64,000 bases of DNA from Takakia lepidozioides (lineage: Eukaryota > Streptophyta > Takakiopsida > Takakiales > Takakiaceae), in assembly GCA_030704615.1 (NCBI GenBank), contig CM060731.1, forward strand, positions 19,406,001 to 19,470,000, given 5' to 3'. Made by a program: the position numbers and the translations under genes. Under the pieces are notes generated by a model that was given only the letters and a program-made list of their open reading frames with translations, was not told the DNA's origin and did no database searches. Positions 20,870-34,609 of the stretch are shown here, piece after piece (the stretch's first letter is position 1; each line of letters opens with the position of its first letter).

Positions 20870-22792
20870 TCACATGTTCAGGTGAGGAGGAGCCTGATGA
20901 GGCAGGCCCTCTCAATTCTTTTTCTATCTTCTGACTTGAGTGTGGGCTGCTACATGAAAATATGTTCCCTTTAGAACAGATTTGTGTATTGCTGGTGGCT
21001 TAGATTGCATTTGGAAGAGGAGTCTGAATTGCATAGATAGGGATGTCCCTTACGATCAAGAGGCTTGTATCTTCTTAGCTTTGTATGGGGATCATTTTTT
21101 TGTTACAACTGATATTTTGTAAGCGGTACATGCCCCACATTGGCCTGGTTCCACATTTGCTTCCTCTCCCTGTCACCTTCTCTCTTTGCTACCTACAAGG
21201 CCCTCCATTGTGATGTGCCCTGCTGCTATTTTATATTGTGACTTCTAACTTGAGGTGTTTGCATTGTGGCATGACCGACCACCAACTCGCCTAATATTCC
21301 CATCTTCCATCAGATGGTTTTTTCTCCAAGGATCATCTCGGAGTCTATTGAAGAGGTGCAAGTTACCAGTGGCAACTGGTGATTGATTAAGGATAACTGG
21401 TCCCATCTATCTACGCATTAAGCTGCTGCCTACTTATTCCTACAGAAGGCTCTAGAATCTGCTGTCCAGTGACCTGTAATCAGACAATGCGAGCCAGTCA
21501 CGAAACTTTCTGTTGCGTGGAGGATTTGGGACTGAGGATGTTGAGGTGAGCCTGTTTGAGGACTGCATGAGCTGTGGACAGAAAAGTACTCCCTCAACGA
21601 GGTCACAGCATGTCTAGATGTGATGAGACTTTGCTTTTGCCAACAAAATGTGCTTTAGCGAGCAGAGATTTGGGATTGAAATTACCGTTTGGCCAAATGT
21701 CTGCAGAAATGCCATCGAGTAAAAGACTCGGACACGTGTAGTTTGACTATTGTTTCCTGGACTTTTTTTATGGACTTCGTAGGGATGGATGATCAAAACA
21801 CTGTAGGTCGACTCGAATAATCTACTCGTAGTGTCCTTTAAATTTGAACTCATGCCAGATATGGCGATGAAAGCCCAGTTATGAAGGAGATAGGCGATCT
21901 GCATGGTCGGGCTAGCGAAGCGAGTATCTAGGGTTTACAGCCTGAAGACCACGGTGCGCATCAATCCCATCTCAGTGACATTGGAAGGACATTCCAGGAG
22001 ATATAAAGTCAGGAAGGAAATGGATGACTGAAGAATGATGGCAGCTGGAGCTGGCTGGCTGCCTGGGTCTTTGGAACTCGGAAGTCTGTTCGACCCATTG
22101 CCTCTGGTTAACAGCTGTGTGGAAGAACAATAGACAACTGTAGCATGCAGAATGGAATCCTGATAGAGCAGTAGTTGAGAAGAAGCCAGTTGAGCATTCC
22201 TGACTCTCCTGCCAAGGTCTCTGGACATCTCACACAAGCTCTACATTGGGTTTCCCTTGAGAAAAGTTGCTTCCCAAACTTCTTAAAAGTACATTGTGGA
22301 TGTAATTTGGACAGTCAAGAGCTTATAACTTGTGACATCTACCTTTGGAACGAGCTGGTCATGGTAAGTCAGTAGTATCTTGTCTGAGTATTTGGATGAT
22401 GGAAGAACTGTGTAGACTCTTTGGAGATACACTAGATACACTGTTTTGTTTTATCTGTTAATGGGGTGGACGGGCTTCACACATTGTCCTCTCCCCATGT
22501 TCGGGAAAGGTGGAAGTTCATCACAGTTGCTTATATGCTACATTTGAGACCAGAAAAGGGTTTTTGAAGCATAATTTGAAACCCGTCTTGATCAGAATGA
22601 GGCACACCAAGATACCAGAGTATGCATCCGATAGACTGCAATGAAGAGGGCAGCTCCGTATTTGATGTATCAAATGAGTTGGTACATGATGACAAGGTTA
22701 TTGAGCTTGCCCCATAAAACAGACCTGCCCTCCCTCACTCAATTTTGGGGGCTCTCTCTCTGCCCCCAAATGTGGCTGATTACAAGCCATAT
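20870..22792. other. HUB 3' UTR and intergenic sequence
   Basis: No protein family or repeat was recognised here. Short ORFs on both strands look like chance. Confidence 0.5.
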
Positions 22793-23648
22793 TCAAGATA
22801 GGATGGCTAGGATATCAGACTCCCTCAGAACCACATACTGAACGCCATCCTTGTCCTTGAATTCATTGCCTGCCTACTTCGAATACAACACCGTGTTGCC
22901 TGTGGTCACATGCAAAGGCTTCCTCTCCTAAGTCCCAGGCCCAGTGGACACCACTGTTCCAATCACAGGCTTCTCCTTTGAGCTGTCCGTCAAAAGAATA
23001 CCACCAGCAGTCTTTGACTTAGCACCGGTTACCTCAATGAGCACCCGATCATTCAATGGTTGCAAGTCCTTTATATTGTCTGTCGACAGCAGACCCACAA
23101 CATTCTCTTCCTTCAATAACAGGTGTCCGTCACCATTGAATTCTACCTCCGTGCCTGCACACTTCGAGTAAACAATTTGGGCCCCAATTTGCACGCTGAG
23201 CTCCAATTTTTTTCGCCAATGGTCTTGCCCTCGCCCACATTCACCAGTTCGCCACCTGCGGAACAACAGGAAACTAGTTAATAGAAACGACAGTGTACAA
23301 CAGAAGTGCTGTAGTCACTATGTCGGACTCTAGAACCAGTAATTTGTAGAGACAAACCTTATGGCTTAGTCTGAGCGGTGCTGGGGAGCAGAATGCCACC
23401 CATAGATCTCTCCTCACGGTTTGGATCTTGACGAGGATACGATCCCCTAAAGGCTTCAGGGTTGTGAACTTCGGAGCAACAGCTGTTGCAGCCCTTGCGC
23501 CAAGACACCTCCATGAAGGGATTGATACTTGCAGACGTCCAACTTGCACCCGGGAAGATGTGCCCCTCAATCCTCCGTAAGACGCGAATCCCAGACCATG
23601 CGAGCTGACCACCGATCCCAGCTGTGCAGCTGTCGACGCGGCTGCCAT
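22793..23648 (-). pseudogene. Chloroplast co-chaperonin Cpn20/Cpn21 pseudogene
   Basis: Cpn20 is a tandem double GroES-domain lid for plastid Cpn60. Exon A (23648-23358) begins with a serine/alanine-rich transit-peptide-like stretch, then APKFTTLKPLGDRILVKIQT and, after a 1-base deletion, MGGILLPSTAQTKP. Exon B (23255-22793) continues GGELVNVGEGKTIG, YSKCAGTEVEFNGDGHLLL, then the second domain LQPLNDRVLIEV...GGILLTDSSKEKPVIGTV...GPG and ends RESDILAILS. Disablements seen: the missing base before RSMGGI; a Q codon reading TAA at the end of exon A; a missing A in the A7 run near 23208-23214; a TAG after GPGT; and TAG for the Y in YSKYAG. The intron is kept, so this is a duplicated, not processed, copy. 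Five lesions make a sequencing explanation unlikely. Confidence 0.85.
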
Positions 23649-24193
23649 CTCTTCCCCAAATCAACCAACTACAAAATCAACTCTCCAGAAAAACCCTGTA
23701 CTCTGCAAACCGTTAACCCTCTCTCAAAGCTACACTCCTTGTGGCTTTTTGTATCATAACACTTATGTTTGAAGATGGCTCTTTTATTTTTCTTGTCCAT
23801 GGACGATGGACTAAGGTAGTTACACCCAAATGTGAGCGTTTTGCCCATACAATTGGTGCAGTAAGGGGAAAAATTATATGACTGGATGAGCAATTGAACA
23901 AACAGCTTGTGGTATGAATTGCATGAATTTTGGACGAAGTGGCTAATTGATATATATTATCAAAGTGGCAGGGCACAAAAATGCTATGCCTGAGCTATAG
24001 AGGGTACCATAACTCACTGAAATATTATCTAATATGAAGCCTACATGTGACCTGATATGCACGAGATGTGCACTTGAAATGGCCAACTACTACACCCAAT
24101 AACTCACCCAACAGCTCGGCCCACAAGAGCAAAAGGTATCCTATGGTGCAGTAGCGAAATAAAGGAGATCGGATGCATGAACTCCAGTAAGCC

Positions 24194-24652
24194 GCAAATG
24201 TCTGTTTGTGACGGTAATGTCATTGCTCATTGCCTTTGCTGATTCCAGAAAATGTGATATCCACTTGTGAAATAATATTGCAGTCATCCATGTTTTTCTT
24301 TGCATTGTCATTGTTGCTCCAGATTCACATTTGTGAATGTAATTGCGACGGAATCTTTTCCCTTTGAATATGTAGAAGTTTGGGATGTAACTTCCTGCAG
24401 CATTCATGCAGGTGAGGACGCTCAGCCACTCCCTTTGATCTGGTGTTATAGAATGAACAGATCTGGATCCGGTCTTGGCCAGCACAACAGCACCTCCGTT
24501 TCGCCCAGCTTGGGCCCCGGACTCGTCACAATTTCATATCCTTGTTGGCCCATAGTTGTGTACATCAGTTTTAGGTTAGCATAGAACGTCTTTACATTCT
24601 CTGGACATAGTCCCTTGGCCCTGCGAGTTTCTAGTCCTTGAGCTACTCTCAA
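24194..24652 (-). pseudogene. pogo-type transposase fragment (left, truncated copy)
   Basis: On the minus strand the frames read RVAQGLETRRAKGLCPENVK, TFYANLKLMY, then after a short indel LAKTGSRSVHSITPDQREWL, FYIFKGKRFRRNYIHKCESG and ESAKAMSNDITVTNRHL before jumping into the 3' terminal region. It is nearly identical to the plus copy but lacks the last catalytic part of the DDE domain. Confidence 0.8.
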
Positions 24653-24713
24653 TGAAAGATGTGGATGTCGTGACCTGAACTATCTCACCCACCCCCAGCC
24701 CGGGATTCCATTT

Positions 24714-26291
24714 GTGAAAGGTGTGACTCTCTCTTGCGTAAAGACGTTCTATGCTAACCTAAAGCTGATGTATGAGAAGCACAACTATGGGCCAACAAGG
24801 ATATGGAATTGTGACGAGTCCGGGGCCCAAGCTGGGCGAAATGGAGGTGTTGTTGTGCTGGCCAAGACCGGATCCAGATTTGTTCATTCTATAACACCAG
24901 ATCAGAGGGAGTGGCTGAGCGTCCTCACTTGCATGAATGCTACAGGAAGTTACATCCCAAACTTCTACATATTCAAAGGGAAAATATTCCGTCGCAATTA
25001 CATTCACAAATGTGAATCTGGAGCAACAATGGCAATGCAAAGAAAAGCATGGATGACTGCAATATTGTTTCACAAGTGGATATCACATTTTCTGGAATCA
25101 GCAAAGGCAATGGGCAATGACATTACCGTCACAAACAGACATTTGCTAATTCTGCATAGTCACAACTCACACGTCACCCTAGACGTTGTCAAGCAAGCAA
25201 GATTAGGACTTGATGTCATTATACTTCCTTCCCACACATCCCATGCACTCCAGCCCCTTGATGTGGCAGTGTTCAAGCCCTTTAAGACTGCCTTCAGGAA
25301 ATATAGAGATGTTTGGACCATGGCACATAAAGGAAGAGGAGCGTTGAAAGAAGATCTGACCCAATGGGTCTCCCTTGCATTGAAAAAATGACTAACCCCT
25401 ACCAACATTGCCAAGGGATTCAAGACCTATGGGATCTGGCCTCTGAATCCAGAAGCCATGGCAGGAAAGATGGGGCCGGCATAATGTTTCTCAGGGCCGG
25501 GGACACCAGACCTGCACGCCGAGGAGATCAGGCCAGAATCAATGGACGAGGATACACCTGAGGGGGAGGTAGAAGACGTACTTGATGCCCTTCATGTGGA
25601 AGAGGTGTTGGGCAACCATGTGCCCAACATACAAGAGAATCACCACCACTACTTTGTGGTGGTCGAAGAGCCAGATGAGGATGGGCGCAATGACCAGGAA
25701 AGGGGCGATGACAACCAGCCACACTTTCGCAGTAGCCAGGAGTCCTTAGTGCAGCTCGATGATGACGCAGACTGGGAGATGGTTCCCAGCCAGCCAAAGG
25801 TCCCTTCATCAATCTCCCGATTCTTGACGCTCCCAGAGGCTCCTGCAGTCAATCGAAGGGTAAGAGCATCAAGAGATGAACCTATTATAGACTACAACAA
25901 GTCAATTATAATGACATCTGATGTATACTTGGCAGCACTAAAGCAAAAAGTGAGACTAAAAGAAAAAGCAACCCAAGCTCGTGAGCAGAAAAAAGAGGAG
26001 ACCCTGCAAGGTAAAACAAAGCGGGCAGCTAAGAAGATCGAGAAAGATGCTCTCAAGAAAGCCCGAACACAAGAGCGACTGGCCAAGAGGGCCTTCGACG
26101 CCAAGTGGTCGGCACGAGCCTGCAGCGAGGCAGGAGAACGTCTGAAGCAAACAACCCCTCCCCCAAGCATGCATGGATCGCCCCATTGTGCGGGTGGGCT
26201 CCACCAATCTGTAAACACAATCAAAAAATTGCTATTGCTAAACGTCGGACAAAGGCCCGAGGGGAAGACACAAGTCATCTGCAGGTCGTAG
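24714..26291 (+). pseudogene. pogo-type (DDE_1 superfamily) transposase, 5'-truncated with two stops
   Basis: DDE endonuclease of pogo/CENP-B-like transposons. One frame runs the whole way: TFYANLKLMYEKHNYGPTR, WNCDESGAQAGRNGG (first catalytic D region), TNRHLLILHSHNSHVT (second; the usual LDGH is LHSH, so the catalytic Asp may be lost), PSHTSHALQPLDVAVFKPFK (third D in LDVAVF), then TPTNIAKGF, an acidic linker (from MDEDTPEGE, 25542) and a lysine-rich C-terminus. Stops are TGA at 25389-25391 and TAA at about 25483, both explicable as C-to-T changes of CGA and CAA. The N-terminal helix-turn-helix DNA-binding part is absent. Probably inactive. Confidence 0.8.
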
Positions 26292-27249
26292 GAGTGCCAT
26301 GGGCGCATCAACCAGGTTCGGGACCACCTGTTGTAGAGTGAGTTGTTGTCATGGCAGACCATGGTGGGAAGGAGTTGCTGGGAGGCGACAAAGATGGCGG
26401 GAGGAATCAAGGTGGTGGCGGGAGAACAATAGGTGGAGAGCCGTCCTGTGAGACTGGTCCAAATTAGTGCAGTGAGAGGTGAGGTTTCAGGCTGGAAAAG
26501 CACGCAGTTTGGCACACTTTGGATCACTGCGTGCTTAAATAAAAATCCAAATCTAGGAGAGTGGGGTCCACTTTACATGCAGGATTGACCATTTCGCACA
26601 CATTCACGGTTTCCCAAGGGCTTACTGGAGTTCATGCATCCGATCTCCTTTATTTCGCTATTGCACCATAGGATACCTTTTGCTCTTGTGGGCCGAGCTG
26701 TTGGGTGAGTTATTGGGTGTAGTAGTTGGCCATTTCAAGTGCACATCTCGTGCATATCAGGTCACATGTAGGCTTCATATTAGATAATATTTCAGTGAGT
26801 TATGGTACCCTCTATAGCTCAGGCATAACATTTTTGTGCCCTGCCACTTTGATAATATATATCAATTAGCCACTTCGTCCAAAATTCATGCAATTCATAC
26901 CACAAGCTGTTTGTTCAATTGCTCATCCAGTCATATAATTTTTCCCCTTACTGCACCAATTGAATGGGCATATCTGCTTAAACGCTCACATTTGGGTGTA
27001 ACTACCTTACATGGACAAAAACTCCAATAAAGAAACAAGCCACAGGGCCCACAATAGCCACAAGCAGCAGATTTTCGTGCCACACGAGGACTAGAAGGTA
27101 TTTTTAGGGTGCTTTTCGAGGTTCTAGCAGCTCGAGATCTTCCGCTTGAATTGGAGAGCAGAAGGATTGGTGAGGTAGAGACTTGAGGTGTTCTGCCTCA
27201 TCTGAAGGTTCGCATATGTCAAAATAGTGGGAGGAGGAGGAGAGCAGAT

Positions 27250-28032
27250 TTGAGGAACACAGAGGTGATGGAGGATGGGTGGTTTTACCCAATTGCTTTG
27301 TGGAGCATGTACGTCTTAGCGCTGATGGCATTCTTGTCTCTAAGGGTTATGCAGGCACCGTATGGCCGGCATATAAGGAGGGGCTATGGAACCACCGTGG
27401 CTGCCCGAGAGGCCTGGATCATCTTCGAGAGTCCAACTCTCTTCGTGATGGTGATTGTATTCCATTTTGGACAACACAACATGGAGACGGTGCCCAATCT
27501 TCTTCTCAGATTTCACCAGTTGCATTTCGTCCACCGGTGTATTATATACCCTTTTCGCATGCGGGCTGAGGGCAAGCCTTCGGTGCCTATGGCGATCATT
27601 TTACATGCTATTGCTCTCAATGTGCTCAACACCTACGTGCAGGGTCGATGGATCTCGCACTACGGCAACTACACATCCTCATGGCTAACCAGCCCACAAT
27701 TTCTTATGGGCGCTCTATTGTTTTTCTCAGGAGCAGCGATCAATATCTGGGCTGACAACGTGCTTCTCAATCTCAGGGCGGACAGTCACGACCACTCCTA
27801 CAAAATACCCCGGGGTTTCTTGTATGACTATGTTACATGCCCTAACTATCTCGGCGAGATGATCGAATGGTTCGGTTGGGCCATGATGACAAACTCCTTT
27901 GCCGGTCTTGCTTTCTTTGTGTATTGTGTAGCAAATCTGGGCCCCAGAGCAGTGGACCACCACAAGTGGTACTTGAAAAAGTTCAACAATTATCCCCGGG
28001 ATCGAAAAATACTTGTGCCATTTCTGTTTTAG
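27250..28032 (+). CDS. DET2: Steroid 5-alpha-reductase, DET2 family
   Basis: NADPH-dependent ER membrane enzyme that reduces the delta-4 double bond of 3-oxo steroids (campestenone step of brassinosteroid synthesis in land plants). Single intact exon of 260 codons, close to the 262 of Arabidopsis DET2. Several hydrophobic helices. The C-terminal domain shows IPRGFLYDYVTCPNYLGEMI, EWFGWAMMT and the ending LGPRAVDHHKWYLKKFNNYP...RKILVPFLF, all 5-alpha-reductase hallmarks. The first ATG at 27250 gives MRNTEVMEDG; the second ATG (27268, MEDGWFYP) is equally possible. The promoter is squeezed between the pogo 3' end (27020) and the start. No frame break, so likely functional. In an alga its substrate need not be a brassinosteroid precursor. 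Confidence 0.93.
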   Translation: MRNTEVMEDGWFYPIALWSMYVLALMAFLSLRVMQAPYGRHIRRGYGTTVAAREAWIIFESPTLFVMVIVFHFGQHNMETVPNLLLRFHQLHFVHRCIIYPFRMRAEGKPSVPMAIILHAIALNVLNTYVQGRWISHYGNYTSSWLTSPQFLMGALLFFSGAAINIWADNVLLNLRADSHDHSYKIPRGFLYDYVTCPNYLGEMIEWFGWAMMTNSFAGLAFFVYCVANLGPRAVDHHKWYLKKFNNYPRDRKILVPFLF

Positions 28033-30180
28033 TGAACCTATTCACTCTGGCTAGAGTCCCTGTTCCACATCTGGTTCAGCACATCTTACTGTACCCTGTT
28101 TTGAGTCCTCAAAGGTAGCACTCATTGGGCTTGATTGCTGCAAGTATTCGGCTTGTATACATGATCAGTGATGAAGGTAGTTGCAGCCAATTCTATTGTT
28201 TTGGCCTCGAAGTGTGAGGATTAACTAATAGTTCTCTAAACTCTAAACCATCAGCGGAGCAATTCAAGAGGGTCTGTATGTATGTATGTTTTGATTGCCA
28301 AAATATATGGCAGCCTTGTTGGTCATGTGCTTGGTGGTGAACGAGGGCTCTCTTTCAAGCACGACAGAAGGAAGAGCGGCCCACTTTGCCTTTGCAAATT
28401 CTTGCCAAAGAGCTCTTTTGCCATGCTACAATTGATTTTCAGGAGAAAGAAAGGAAAATGGAAACAGCGGACCTTTGAAACGTGTATCACAATGGTGCTG
28501 AAGAACTTAGCATATCAACCATTGGAATTGAGTGGTGTATTGGTTGAATGAGAATTTCCATTTTTCTAATCTATTCCTATCGAATGATTTGTCAAAATTC
28601 TTCTACATCCTACCAGTCTTATAGATGTGTTAGACCTTAGTAGAGAAAATGTCATACAAATGTAACATTGTAACAGATATAGGGTAGGAGTCTTTCAAAA
28701 ATTGCACTTAGAAATGGAACACGAATGCAGAGATTGAACATTGGAACCTAACACTTAAAACTTACTTAGAGTCGTGTACTTTGGTGAGGCATGCAAGTTG
28801 CAAAAATTGCGAAGGTGCTTATCAATAGTGCAAGGTAGATTGTTTTGTTATCTCGCGCAGTTGAGGTCTCTCAAACTGTACGGCCTCCGCCCAATGGTCT
28901 TGATACCGCATCAAGGCGATTTCATAATTTTTGAGAGGTGTCGGAGATATTGAATTTCAAGTTTTTTTTATTGGAAATTCATAAAAAATAATAAGTTGGG
29001 TTTTTATAGGGAATATTGGTCCTTCACCTTTTGGTACACACGGTTGTAAATGTATGTGCTCATCGGCACAGACCACAGTCTATATGTTAAGTTTGGTAGT
29101 TTGTTTTGTTTGTTGGATGTCTTATGAATCGCTAAGCCCTTGCTCTGCCTTCCCCACTGTCACCTCCTCTCTGTTGGCTCCTCCCTATAAGGGAGAGACT
29201 ACGCATTGGTGCCGGTAAATGGCTGGAGACCGGTGGAGACTGGTGAAAGCCAGTTGCTGTTTCTTCTTCTGTTCGTAAAAGCCTGACCTTTGTCATCCCC
29301 TACGAGCAGATGTGATCACATGGGCTTGGATACTAAGTATCTGCAGCGGCAATGGATGCATGGCCACTGGACGGCAAGAAGCCCTTGCAGCAGCTGCGGA
29401 ATCAGACAATGTTAATTGGGGCCTTGTGCTTTTAGAAAGAAATAAAAATTAAAAATTAAAAAATTAACTGAAGTTCAAAACATTTGCTACAACCATTCTT
29501 TTTGTGCAGTAAGAGAAAATCAACTCATAGGAATAATTGTTCATTATCATTGTCCCGTACGGTAGTATTGGTACCATTACCTGCCGAGGGAGACGATCGT
29601 CCCTGTGTATACGTAAAGAACTGCCCAGAATTTTCCTATATGATTCAAGGTCCATCCCTGACAGGAATATGCCTCGAAATACTCCTGCTCGAAGTGGAGG
29701 AACATTCTGCAGATTGGATGAAAATTCTGAGCCGTTCTTCACGTTTGGGAAGGCCCCTGCCGAGGGCATTCCACGATTTACGTATAAGCTTAGCTCCAAG
29801 GGTGAAAAACGAAACGTTAGGACTTAGTCGCTGTGTTTGTGAGTTCTTGTTCTCTCATCCTGGACCGCATGATCAGGTCTGATCCTGTGATAGAAACGAT
29901 TCCCCCACAGCGTGTCTTACCTCCTTAATCGCGCGTTGCATGTGTAACCATGTCCACGGGACGGCGGATATTGCCACAAGGAAAAACTTACGGCATTACA
30001 TTACTCCCACTTTGTATCATGAAATTTGACTTACGTCTAAAAAGATTACGGATAACAAAGAGAAGGTGACATTGGTACAGGATAAGGCTTCCGCTCTTTC
30101 CAGAGCCTCGCGCATGGAATTTGAACACAGGATCCCCCGGTAAGAATTCACGTGTCCTACCCGTGGCTACCGACCCACCG
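28033..30180. other. Intergenic, no recognised gene
   Basis: Short ORFs (e.g. 28282-28551 + and two overlapping at 29464-29882) are not recognised. 29740-29770 resembles part of 39590-39640 in inverse orientation (TTCACGTTTGG ... CATTCCACG), which may mark a small dispersed repeat. A tRNA-like segment lies at 30108-30182 (minus; TAGCCACGGGTAGG, then GTGTTCAAATTCC) and is too degenerate to call. Confidence 0.45.
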
Positions 30181-30250
30181 CTTGGCGCTCAAAAGTTTGG
30201 AATACAGTTCCCGCCAACCGGGTATGAAACGGCGGGATAGTTGCCCGCCA
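30181..30250. promoter_or_regulatory. Cluster of E2F-like sites upstream of RNR2
   Basis: Within 70 bases lie CTTGGCGC (30182-30188 core), TTCCCGCC (30208-30215), GGCGGGAT (30231-30238) and TTGCCCGCC (30241-30249). TTTSSCGC-type elements, including TTCCCGCC, are the E2F/DP sites known to drive S-phase expression of plant RNR genes. The cluster is about 450 bases before the start codon; where transcription starts is unknown. Confidence 0.6.
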
Positions 30251-30703
30251 CTCGGGGAGCCCTGCTGGCGAAACTTGTCCTAGAAGCTGTCCACACGGCG
30301 GCGTAGGATTGGTGGATCGTGGGTATTGAGTACAAATAGGCGTCCGCGCCATGGGGTGCGAAGGGGTCTGTACTAGGGTTATCACAGCGCAGCGCCGCGC
30401 TCTTGCTATCACTTTCCAGGAATTCGTAGTCTCATTCCTCGGTTGCAGAGAAGTCTGGATTGTTTGTCGAGCTCGAGGCGTCTTAGACGTTTCTTCTTTC
30501 AAGTAAAGCTTCATCGAGTAAGTTTGACTGCAATCTGAACAATACTCGTAACCTGTCTTGTCACGTGTTACCGGGTTCCTATCGCGGATGTCTGACGTCT
30601 CTTACACGGAGAATGCATGCTGGAAAAATTTGATTAAATGTTCTAATGGATTTGCAGTGCTGACTGACGGTTCCCTGTGATAATCAATCTGTGCAGAACA
30701 ATC

Positions 30704-33092
<2,389 letters not shown>

Positions 33093-33840
33093 ATCATCTC
33101 AACATGTACAGATCTGGCTGCTGTGAAGCATGCTTATGAATACTATTTCTGTTCAACTCACCAGGCCAATCTTTACAGTAGGTGATCCACATGGCCAGTT
33201 GATGCTGGCCCACAGATTTTTGCCATGACTTCCACTGGCTTGCTACTTTGGTGATGTATATAGAGCACCTTTTTTAATGCATAATTATTTTTTCTTGTGA
33301 TTAACTGTGGACGAATTATGAGTGGTAGGAGTGTAATTGAGGAGGCCTATTTCTGGGTTTGAAAGGTATAGAGGTGAACTGTAAGATTGCTGGCAGAGCT
33401 CTTTGCAGCAAGCCAGTAAGGAATTGCAGTGTGAAATGAAGCTGTCATTACATGGGGTAATGGAGATATGAAAGTTTTCTCATGTAGGAATGAAGCGACT
33501 ACAATCCAGAGTAGGACAAGTGAAACTTATCTGACAGATACATGATAAGTCACCATCAGAACAATTGCTTTTCGTTGCTTCTTGGATCCCATCATAAGAT
33601 TGGTTACTGTGATGAGTGGGAGAGACATGATCGTCTATTTGCTAGTTCTACATGCATCATATGTTTTGCAAGTACCTATGGTATTGAAATTGTGCCTCCA
33701 ACTCATGTAAAAGAAGTGGATGTTATGGAAGTGTCGTTTTATAATTGATTATGTGTTTTATTAATCCCTCCCTAACTGTTGATGTGTTAACCTTGTCTAA
33801 ATGTATTTTCCTTTTTACCCCCGACAATTAACATTATCCA
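33093..33840. other. RNR2 3' UTR and intergenic sequence
   Basis: AT-rich, no gene recognised. Likely polyadenylation region of RNR2. Confidence 0.5.
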
Positions 33841-34021
33841 AGGCAGATAAAGATAAAGATTCTTTAACGTCCAGTGAATTTACAGAGCCTACTGCTTAAC
33901 ACACAGGCCATCGAGAGCCCAATGGACGGTCTGAAGACACATGTTGAAGGATTGAACCCAGGATCACCAAGGTTATGCACAGGCAAGGCACAAATACCCA
34001 ACCACTGGGCTACCTGCTCAA
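33841..34021 (-). mobile_element. tRNA-derived SINE-like element
   Basis: Read on minus from 34021: a pol III box A-like TAGCCCAGTGGTTGGG, about 45 bases on a box B-like GGGTTCAATCC, then an unrelated body ending in CTTTATCTTTATCTGCC, a short simple repeat tail. Head, body and tail are the layout of a tRNA-derived SINE. I saw no second full copy in the window. Confidence 0.6.
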
Positions 34022-34084
34022 GTGCAGACTGAAGTCACATATGGCTTTGTAAAACACTGGCAAATTTTTTTTCTTTGTAATTTA

Positions 34085-34215
34085 AGGAACCTCCCTGGCC
34101 GCAAGGGTCCCCCATTACGGGAAGTACCTTTCGCTTTTGGAAGGTCCCCCAATTTGCGGTAAGTACCTTCCGCGTTGGGAAGGGTCCCCCATTTGCGGGG
34201 GCAAGGAAGCTCCAC
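34085..34215. repeat. Imperfect tandem repeat
   Basis: Units alternate GGAAGGGTCCCCCATTTGCG with GGTAAGTACCTTCCGC-type segments, about 55-60 bases per unit and a little over two copies. The GGAAG/CTTCC pairs could form small hairpins. Confidence 0.6.
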
Positions 34216-34609
34216 TACATTTCTTTTAGGGTTAATCTTTTGAGATAAAATTTCTTTCACAATTTGACAGGAATTTCTTTCAAAATATTCTTTCCAAGTT
34301 CCCATCAATGTAGACAAAAAAGAACGCTAAGCAGAGAAACTAAAATCAATAGAAGGTATTTTTGGCTGTATTTGTGAACGCCTCATACTGGCAACAATGT
34401 CTACAGTTTCTAACTGACTCAGGCACATGTGATATATCAGTTCTCCTTCAATTTCTTAAGAATGTCAGCTGCGGTTTCGTTATCAAGCACTTGCAGCGTG
34501 ATGTTGCCGTGAACAACTCCAAAACTAGGTCCAATGTGTGTCACATTTCCTGTTGAAATAACCTGGTTACGATCTCCAAATATTCTCTCCAATTTATCGT
34601 TATTCTGGT
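34216..34609. other. 3' flank of the tyrosine recombinase gene
   Basis: AT-rich and without a recognised gene; probably contains the recombinase 3' UTR. Confidence 0.4.

Larger units (their letters stand above)
23790..27020. mobile_element. Two pogo-type DNA transposon copies fused head to head
   Basis: The outer about 400 bases (23790-24193 and 26619-27020) are reverse complements with few differences (e.g. CCAAATGTGAGCG / CGCTCACATTTGG near the ends). The next segments, 24194-24650 on minus and 24730-25150 on plus, are also inverted copies of the same transposase region. Each arm runs transposase then 3' end outward, so both 3' ends face out and the 5' parts are lost at the centre (about 24651-24713). 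The left copy has an internal deletion joining ...TVTNRHL directly to the 3' region. The locus is a large foldback. Confidence 0.8.

Noticed and set aside
23790-27020. 400-bp terminal inverted repeats of a single transposon
   Set aside because: The inverted match continues into transposase sequence on both sides, with 3' ends outward, so two head-to-head copies explain it better.
30108-30182. A tRNA gene or SINE on the minus strand
   Set aside because: Box A and B matches are weak and no cloverleaf can be drawn; mentioned only as part of the intergenic entry.
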